Below, one piece after another: positions 56,858 through 64,000 of a DNA stretch of 64,000 nucleotides (its first letter is position 1; each line of letters opens with the position of its first letter). The DNA lies in assembly GCA_014607495.2 (NCBI GenBank), contig CP053170.1, positions 8,618,001 through 8,682,000 on the forward strand, read 5' to 3'. A program made the translations under genes and the position numbers. The notes beneath the pieces were generated by a model, which was given only the letters and a program-made list of their open reading frames with translations, was not told where the DNA came from and ran no database searches. Origin of the DNA: Carposina sasakii. Taxonomy: Eukaryota; Arthropoda; Insecta; Lepidoptera; Carposinidae.

Positions 56858-58411
56858 CGGGGGGCTGATCCTTCAACTAGTGACGTGGACTCACAGGCGT
56901 CGCATGTTTTACCTAAAACTGGAATCTGGTGGAATGTGTATAACTAAACTAACTAACTAAAATAATTAAATACATTATCTATGTATACAAAAAATGTTAG
57001 TGCCGAAATCAAACATTCCTATACTATGAAACGGACTCTAGGTACATATTATATTGGCCAATAGCCAGCCCACAAACTATATTGATAGTGATACTGACTA
57101 GGCCTCGGACCTGCTTGGGCCACACCATAGACCAGGGGCTCCCTAACTTATTTTGTCCACTGCCCACTTTGAGAATAAATTATTTTTTAGCGCCTCCATG
57201 TCTTCATCTACTTAAAAACTACGATAACTCCACAAGCAGAGGTTTGTGTGTAGTGAGGAGTGTGTAGAGACACAGCGCCCCTTTTTTTCTGGGTCTTCCG
57301 CCCACTTTAGGAAAGGCTGCCATAGACCATTCACTGTAAACTGATGTAAAAATATACCGAAAAGTCCCATTATGGAATGACAATTGTCAGACATGCTTTT
57401 AAAAAAAATCTTTTAAATGTTTCAATAACAATAGTCGCGGAGATACATAATGGATTCACATTTTATTGGCAATAAATTGAGTTTAACATATTTGTTTTCA
57501 AATTAAATCACGAGCAAAACCTTTCATCCTAGTCGAACAAAAGCATTCGCTTAGCCGAGGTTTCTCAAATAATCTTTTTATTATTTCATTTGTAAAACTT
57601 TCACCTCTCTCTGGTGGTTACAAACACTGCGGGAAACTTGGTGTGCTTTGGCAAAGATATATTTACAGATGCCATAGATTATTTTGTTGTATTAATTTAC
57701 CACATACATATACACACGCACGGCTATGTTTCCGAAGTGTGGTAACCAGAACTGTAGGATTATAAAGGAAATCCGAAAGACACGTTTTAGCACAGCGGGG
57801 GTTAGATGTACCTAAATGGCTAGTGATAAGTAACTTTTTTTTCATATTAACTTATAGGTAACATAAAGCAGCCATATGTTTCGATTGTAATAATATTGTC
57901 AGCATATTTATCTTCATACTTCACATTCTGTTTTTCTATTAGTTTTAATGCTTAATAGTCGCTAGTTAAGCCCCCCGGGATTTTCTATTCTTTGTTATGC
58001 ATTTTTCTGGTCGCCTCTGTTGGTCCTGGCTCACAGGAGTGGTGAGCCAACCCCGGTAAATAGCTATTTTAATAAATAACATTTACATCTATGATCTTAC
58101 AGTTTTGACTACCTCATTTCTGGAACACAGACGTGTGTATATTAATTCATGTGTATGTATGCAGTACAATAATTTTGGTTTATATTATATTGATTGAATA
58201 TTGGTTTCTTACCATTGTAGCTATACCAATACTTACATTTGATGTTATTTTTATCCTCAAGTATGTATGCTATTTATCTATGCTTATCTATGTTTATGTG
58301 TTTTATTTAGGTATTTATGTTTATGAAGTCTATTTATGTATTTTTGTTTAGTTTAGGTTTATGTCTTTTCTTTTATTTCATTATTTAGTTTATTGATCTG
58401 TTTGTGTGCAA

Positions 58412-58671
58412 GCATCATCATCATCAGCCTATTGCAGTCCACTGCTGGACGTTAGGCCTCCCCCAGGGCACGCCACAAGGCTGCCATGGGGGGTATTTGC
58501 CCAAAGGCACCACGCTGGGCAGGCGGGTTGGTGATCGCAGTTTGTATTTTGGACTATGTTTTATACACGGGAGGCGCTGCTGCCCACCTCCCAGAAACTC
58601 TTAATCGTCTCCTACGATACCCAAGGGCAAGCAGGGGTGATACAAACTCTACTCTGCTGGCACCACGCGGC
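58412..58671 (-). repeat. SINE-like repeat with RTE-type tail, near full length
   Basis: This is a near-complete copy, from the ATCATCATCATCAGCC tail to TGGCACCACGCGGC. A partial head-only copy lies at 18390-18441 (plus strand). Confidence 0.67.
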
Positions 58672-59084
58672 TATACAGTACAATATCTGCATGTATGCAA
58701 TACAATAATTTACTACCGTCAAGCTTTTACCCTTCCCATCATCAGCACCTCCTTGGGCCCTATAACTTAGTAAACATGTTTTCTTTAACACATTTATATC
58801 TGCCAGATCATAATAAATGGTACAAACATTAAAACCTGAATAACTTGGCGCCATTTTCTATGGATTTAAAAGTACAAAAACATTGAACAATCTCGTGTAT
58901 TTCTAAAAAGTTTCTCCCAACTTATTTGGAGTTCTGAATTCGTAATCTTCACGAGCAAGGAGTTTCAATAATATAATGCGATTTTATTTTTTAACATAAA
59001 TTAAAAAGTATAAAAGAAAACTCTTTTTGAGATAAGCTCGATCTTGTTCATTCTTTTGTATAGGTATAACTAAATGTCCTGTGC

Positions 59085-59283
59085 TGATGCAGAGCTTCAC
59101 TAGAATACATTAGCTGCATCTACTTCCGTGTATGTCGTTAGAGTCGGCTAAGGAACTCTCAGGTGTTAAGCAAGCAATTTATTATCACCAATCATTCAAA
59201 TCTGTCCCTACTATATTAAACGTGGATGTGGGACTTTTTTTATGTTCTTGAAGTTCTGGCTACCCCACTATTTTCGACTACAC
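59085..59283 (-). repeat. (CATA)n-associated repeat
   Basis: This minus-strand copy is followed at 59290-59360 by a plus-strand fragment of the same family, so the two face each other. Confidence 0.58.
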
Positions 59284-59399
59284 CTTAGTCAGTTACAACT
59301 TTGATGGAAGGAGATGCAGCTGATGTATTTTAGTGTAGCACCGCATCAGGGCAGGACTAGGAATAAAGATTGAATATAAGTACTTACCTACATCTCACA

Positions 59400-59650
59400 C
59401 ATCAGCCTATTGCAGCCCACTGCTGGACGTAGACCTCCCCCAGGGCACGCCACAAGGCTACTGCCACATGGGGTTTTAGCCCACGCTGGGCAGGTGGGTT
59501 GGTGACCGCAGTGTGATTTTCGGACTACTCGTATGTTTTCAACACGGGAGGCGCTGCTGCCCACCTCCCGGAAACCCTTAATCGCCTCTCACGATACCCA
59601 CGGGCAGTCATGGGGTGGTGGTATTCTACTCTACCGTCACCACACGGTAC
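59400..59650 (-). repeat. SINE-like repeat with RTE-type tail
   Basis: It starts AGCCTATTGCAGCCCACTGC and ends with a diverged head (CTACCGTCACCACACGG). Related 3' tails with different bodies occur at 6659-6800 and 34992-35170. Confidence 0.63.
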
Positions 59651-59667
59651 ATCTACGTAACCAACTT

Positions 59668-59782
59668 TAGACCTTAATATCTTGGGAACCAGCCAGACAC
59701 TTCCCAGATATGCTTCCATGGAGAAAAATGTTCGTGATAATGAGGAAAATCCGTAGTATTTGATGACCAAAAAACACCCCGT
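59668..59782 (-). mobile_element. MITE with CAGGRTGATTTTT termini, copy 6, fragment
   Basis: Only the terminal third is present (GACACTTCCCAG to AACACCCCG). It lies immediately beside the SINE-like repeat at 59400-59650. Confidence 0.6.
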
Positions 59783-60019
59783 ATACAACATCTGTCACTT
59801 CGTAGCACGTAGCAGTATGCGCAGACTACGAATTACAATATCGTAGATCGTCTACGAAGTTGAAGTCCAATATACCTTCCAAGTTCCGAACAAACTTTTA
59901 ATAAAAAATCTATAGGTTTTTTGTACATACAAAAAATGCAATAAGCCTACTGAGAATGTAATAATAAATAAATTCAGATCAGGAAACCTCATCTCCTATA
60001 TGAACTCTAATTTTGCAAT

Positions 60020-60211
60020 ATAACCAAATAAAATTGTAACATCGATGTTTGTGCACGCTAATCTCAAAAACGGCTGGACCGATTTCGATGCAAGTTTCAG
60101 GAATATATTGTGATAGGTCACACTTAACATATAGGCTACTTTTTATCCCGGATAATTTCGACATATCAATTTTTCTGCAGTCCACGCGGACGGAGTCGCG
60201 GGCGTCCACTA
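60020..60211 (+). mobile_element. Helitron-like element, end slightly altered
   Basis: The body and terminal hairpin are present, but the end reads CCACTATA instead of CCACTAGT. Confidence 0.62.
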
Positions 60212-61215
60212 TATTATTATAATTTGCCAATATCCGTGGTGCCACATAAGTAAGCAGAAAATAAAATTACATGACATGTAAATTGTAATGCCTACATAAA
60301 ATACTGCAAAATTATGTAGCTATGTATACAAAAAGCCTACATGAAAAAGTAACATTAAATAAGTGCAATAAAGAATAACAATAAATTAAAATATACGTCA
60401 GCAGTAAAATTAAGTACTCACTTAATAAAGAATTTTTAAAAAGTTTTATATTTTCAAAGTAAAGCGGTTTTAAATTATTTACTCACTGCTTAGCGGTCAA
60501 TGTAGCAGACATTTTAGGGCGAGGTATGAATTATTCAATTGTATGTAAATTTAAAACCATTTACAAAGAGCGACACGATATCGGATCTGATAAAGAACGT
60601 GGTCAAGAAAACGGCAAAAGAATGTGCATAAATAAAAAAAATTTAATTTCAAAATTAAATAACTAATCTTGCAGGTATATTGTCCAGGCACTTAAGCAGT
60701 GCTAATATAAGCTATGCATAGTGATTTTTTAATACGTAAACATACTTAGATTTTGTAATAAATGCTATCATTCGTTTGTTTTTTACATAATTGACATGAT
60801 GCGAAAAGTGGTTTCCACTCCATTCCATGGCGATATAAATATAGAGCTTAAAATCAAACTTAAATAAGTCAGAGATGTTCCCTCAGTCTATAAGCTCAAC
60901 TTATCTTTAACCATTTACGTCTGGCCCCTCTTTTCAAAACGTTACTGTAGGATTTCTTATGTTGTCTTTCCGTTCTGACCACTCCATTTTAGGAATACAG
61001 CCTTGTATATATGTATATAAAACCGTACATTGTAAATACACAAAAAACCTTAAGGGTAAACCTACTTGTTCACAGCTGACCAGAATTTTGCCTAAATCAA
61101 GATAGGAAGGGAAAAAGTAGCTGAAAATTACATTTACCTAAGGACTGAAGAGTCTATGACCTCGTGTTCCCAATGAGGGTTGACAACGATTGCCATGAAA
61201 CAATACATACATATA

Positions 61216-61518
61216 CAGGATGATTTTTGGTCGTCATCTCCTCATTATCAAAATATTAGGATCCAAAGTTGAATAAATAGACTGCGTTTTTCTGTATAAA
61301 TGCACATTGACGCGTGTAGCAAGATTTATACACGAGAAATAATTAATATCTGTCTATGAAAAAACTAGCATAAACACTGCACACTATAAATTTCGCCCGA
61401 TCAAGTAATTAAAAAGATTTTTTTTTAAATGACATCGTTTCCCAGCATTTTTTTGGCATAAACTTACTTTATTTGAGTACGTACCCTTCGTTAAGGGTGG
61501 CAACGAAAAAACACCTTG
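61216..61518 (+). mobile_element. MITE with CAGGRTGATTTTT termini, copy 7
   Basis: It runs from CAGGATGATTTTTGGTCG to AAAAAACACCTTG. A short 5' segment is deleted. Confidence 0.72.
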
Positions 61519-61693
61519 TATAATATATATTGGCTGTGTTCCGGAAGTAAGATAGCCAGAAATACAGAATGACAAAGGTCATCATACAGCCAGGTAAAGC
61601 CCCGCATTAGTACCCACAGGCATAGAGGAATAAGATTATTTCTCTATGCCACAGGTATTACTAAGGATACTAAAGACATAAACACATACAAAT

Positions 61694-61922
61694 TTGACGG
61701 CCGATTGGCGTAGTGGGTAGTGACCCTGCCTGCGACGCTACAAGTCCTGGGTTCGAATACCGATAGGTGCAAACATTAATTTGATGTATATCGATGTTTG
61801 TTTCCGAGTCATGGATGTTTCTATACTTATCTATGTACCTACCTATTTATATGTATAACATTTCTTAGTAACCACGACACAAGACATTAGGGGATCTTAA
61901 TGTGGGACTTAGTTAATGTGTA
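61694..61922 (+). repeat. tRNA-derived SINE, copy 5
   Basis: A box TGGCGTAGTGG lies at 61706-61716 and B box GGTTCGAATAC at 61750-61760. The body ends GGATCTTAATGTGGGACTTA. This is the only copy on the plus strand. Confidence 0.8.
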
Positions 61923-62337
61923 ACGTAACCTAAAGTGTGTAACGTCATAGATCATTATAAACTGTAGGGTAACCTTTTTACGCGGCGTAAGGCTAGCGAC
62001 TCGCTAACAAAATCTATGTGATTTGACAGTTTGACGCTAGCGTTACGGACTATCGAGAGGTTCGTGCTCTCCCCTCAGAACACTAGAGTATAAAATACAA
62101 GTATTTGGGCATAACTCCATTTCTATGATAAAATAACTCCAAGAAAAACTCTTGCGGTTCAGTTACATAAACCCAATTAAAATATTTCGTCAACGAATAA
62201 TATTTCCGCGGTAAAAGGAATCGCAGCATTGTTCCTTTGATAAAATATCGAAAAGGTCAAGTACATATATCTTGATATCAATATCTTATAGCCGCAAAGG
62301 TTTATTCACATGGATGGAATTCTGGAATAACAGTTTT

Positions 62338-62500
62338 TATTCTTATTCTTTATTGTACACATATAATTTTAACAAAAAGTTTATCGAAAAAAAAGTTACA
62401 AATGCGTTCTTAGCTATCTCTAAAAGAGATTTCTTCTAGCAAACCATTAGAGAAGGAGGAACATACATAAGAGATATGTACGTGTGCATGAACAAAATAA
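62338..62500 (-). repeat. Dispersed repeat, GTTTGCTGGAAGAAATCTC type
   Basis: It is homologous to 836-1004. It shares TTCTTATTCTTTATTGTACAC and AGAGATTTCTTC. Confidence 0.55.
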
Positions 62501-62671
62501 TATACTTATAAAAAAGTTATTAAAATAAATGTAATGACTCGGGTGAAGAATTTTATAAATGAAATTAATTTAAGTATAACTAGTTTTTATTGACAATCAA
62601 CGTGTATGAAATAAATTATATTAAATTATAAATTTAAAAATTTGTATGAAAACAATGGAATACTTACTATA

Positions 62672-62931
62672 CAGGGTGTAACAAAAAGGGTATGTTAAGC
62701 GAGAAGCTACGTAAATAGCCCAATGTAAAGAACCTATCCACAAAATTTGAGACTCGAAATCACATGTTTATTTTTCCGGATAGTATGGAGAATTTTTAAA
62801 TATCTCAGGAATTTTCATACAATCTTGAAAAATAAACATGTGATTTCGAGTCTCAAATTTTGTGGATAGGTTCTCGACAGTGGGCTATTTACGTAGCTTT
62901 TCGCTTAACATACCCTTTTTGTTACACCATG
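62672..62931. mobile_element. Palindromic MITE inserted at the centre of another palindrome
   Basis: This full copy starts CAGGGTGTAACAAAAAGGG. Its flanks (62621-62670 and 62933-62982) are perfect 50-base inverted repeats of each other, not shared with other copies of the MITE. Confidence 0.8.
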
Positions 62932-63264
62932 TATAGTAAGTATTCCATTGTTTTCATACAAATTTTTAAATTTATAATTTAAAAAATTTGGGTTTCTTTG
63001 TGATCTCTATCTCTAGTATTGAAATTGGCCAATCGAGTCACGTCGTTTCATACAACACAACGCGACGTTATAACGCAACAAACCATGTGAACAGAACTTT
63101 ACCAGTCAGTTGAGGTGGGTGAAAAATAGAGGGAAATTCCATGAAAGAATGAATACAAATGATCTTTCGATGCCGAATGCGTTTTTATTTCGCACCGGTA
63201 AAGGTTTCTGATTTGGATTTACTGACCTGAATTCATTTTCTTATTGGAGTTTACTTTATTTGTA

Positions 63265-63418
63265 TAAGGGCCAATTTTTCCAAACATCAGATAGCCTATC
63301 AGAGGGATAAAGTTAATGCTGTCTTTCTCTAAATCTTGATCATAATAGAGACAGCATCATCTTTATCCCTCTGATAGGCTATTTGAAGTTTGGAAAAATT
63401 AGCCCTTAATGGGTGAGT
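63265..63418. mobile_element. Foldback MITE, TAAGGGC termini
   Basis: The left arm (TAAGGGCCAATTTTTCCAAAC, CCTATCAGAGGGATAAAG, ATGCTGTCT) is inverted on the right with few mismatches. Fragments resembling its inner part occur near 18340 and 35255. Confidence 0.7.
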
Positions 63419-63489
63419 GGATTTATTAATTAGCTTTTATCAGATGCCCGCGACTTCGTTCGCGTGATCTATATAGTCTGTACGCCTAG

Positions 63490-63636
63490 TAGCATGACCA
63501 GCAAAACACGATATGATAAACCGATTTATCGACGTTTAGCCTGTCAAAATACGATAAATATAGCCGCCATGTTGAATTTTGTATAGAGACGATATCATAT
63601 TGTACGATACGATATCGACGATGCGTGGTCATGCTA
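63490..63636 (+). mobile_element. Small MITE with TAGCATGACC termini, nested
   Basis: The 147-base copy lies within a second-family Helitron-like fragment (63437-63720). It has perfect 10-base inverted ends TAGCATGACC / GGTCATGCTA. Confidence 0.75.
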
Positions 63637-64000
63637 CCCCTAGCTGGTAACGTAACTGCCCAGTTTGATCAAAATCCGTTTGGTAGTTTTTATGTGAATG
63701 AAGTAATATTTTCACATTATCACAAACTTTTACATCAGGTGGATGCTTGGAGTACTGTGCTGTGGCTTTACAGTGATAATCTTAGATGAATAATAACTAG
63801 ATTCAGTGACAGCGCTCAAAAAATGACACAACGAATAGCTGCTCAAATGTATGGCTGTATATTATATTGTCATAAATTGATACAAGCAAAGTCGAGTCTT
63901 GTGGTAACTACATAAGATTCAAGTTTAAATATCTGGTCTTATGCAGTTATTATGTTTAAATAGATTCACTCGTGCCACTTTTTATAAAAATTTCATTATG

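Larger units (their letters stand above)
44850..64000. other. Intergenic or intronic repeat-rich DNA
   Basis: No host gene is recognised with confidence. Identified parts are transposon copies listed separately. Stretches with nothing nameable include 45750-46140, 46880-47400, 50600-53130 (apart from short AT repeats), 54780-56170, 56870-57700 and 60220-60930. Confidence 0.5.

Overview
This is an AT-rich, repeat-dense piece of an insect nuclear genome, almost certainly a moth or butterfly. The evidence is eukaryotic splice sites, a conserved insect gene spread over more than 22 kb, and repeat types typical of Lepidoptera: Helitron-like ends reading as CTAG after a GC-rich hairpin, tRNA-derived SINEs, RTE tails ending in GATGAT, and elements with (TATG)n tails. 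There are no bacterial-style genes, operons or CRISPR arrays.

Only one host gene is clearly visible. It is an RGK-type (Rad/Gem/Kir-related) Ras-like small GTPase on the minus strand. Four exons can be assembled: 25674-26546 (start codon at 26499), 19405-19591, 6179-6278 and 4299-4407. Their phases match exactly and encode about 407 residues. These are a long Ser/Pro-rich N-terminal extension, a basic RRSRSNTS segment, an acidic DDDD linker and the start of the G domain with its P-loop. The rest of the G domain lies left of the window. A non-coding 5' exon must lie to the right of 26546.

The introns and the 37 kb upstream are filled with mobile elements. The largest intron (6279-19404) carries a CR1/Jockey-group LINE in the same orientation as the gene. 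Its ORF2 is uninterrupted (endonuclease plus reverse transcriptase), and its ORF1 is 5'-truncated. Decayed LINE pieces lie at 24595-25213, 32044-32276, 34105-34390, 41440-41697 and 53651-54630. DNA elements include a piggyBac relic between TTAA sites (47427-48355), several TA-inserting MITEs, a 905-bp element with terminal inverted repeats, and Helitron-like copies. Several elements sit inside one another, which gives a relative insertion history.

The most interesting signals are structural. A near-perfect 180-bp-arm palindrome (19989-20449) and its diverged sister (30051-30462) both carry a loop sequence that fits the hammerhead ribozyme pattern. There is also a 47-bp-arm perfect hairpin at 56174-56270, a family of fully palindromic MITEs, and one such MITE inserted exactly at the centre of another perfect palindrome (62621-62982). 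A GC-richer, apparently non-repetitive island at 44220-44840 is a candidate promoter or first-exon region.
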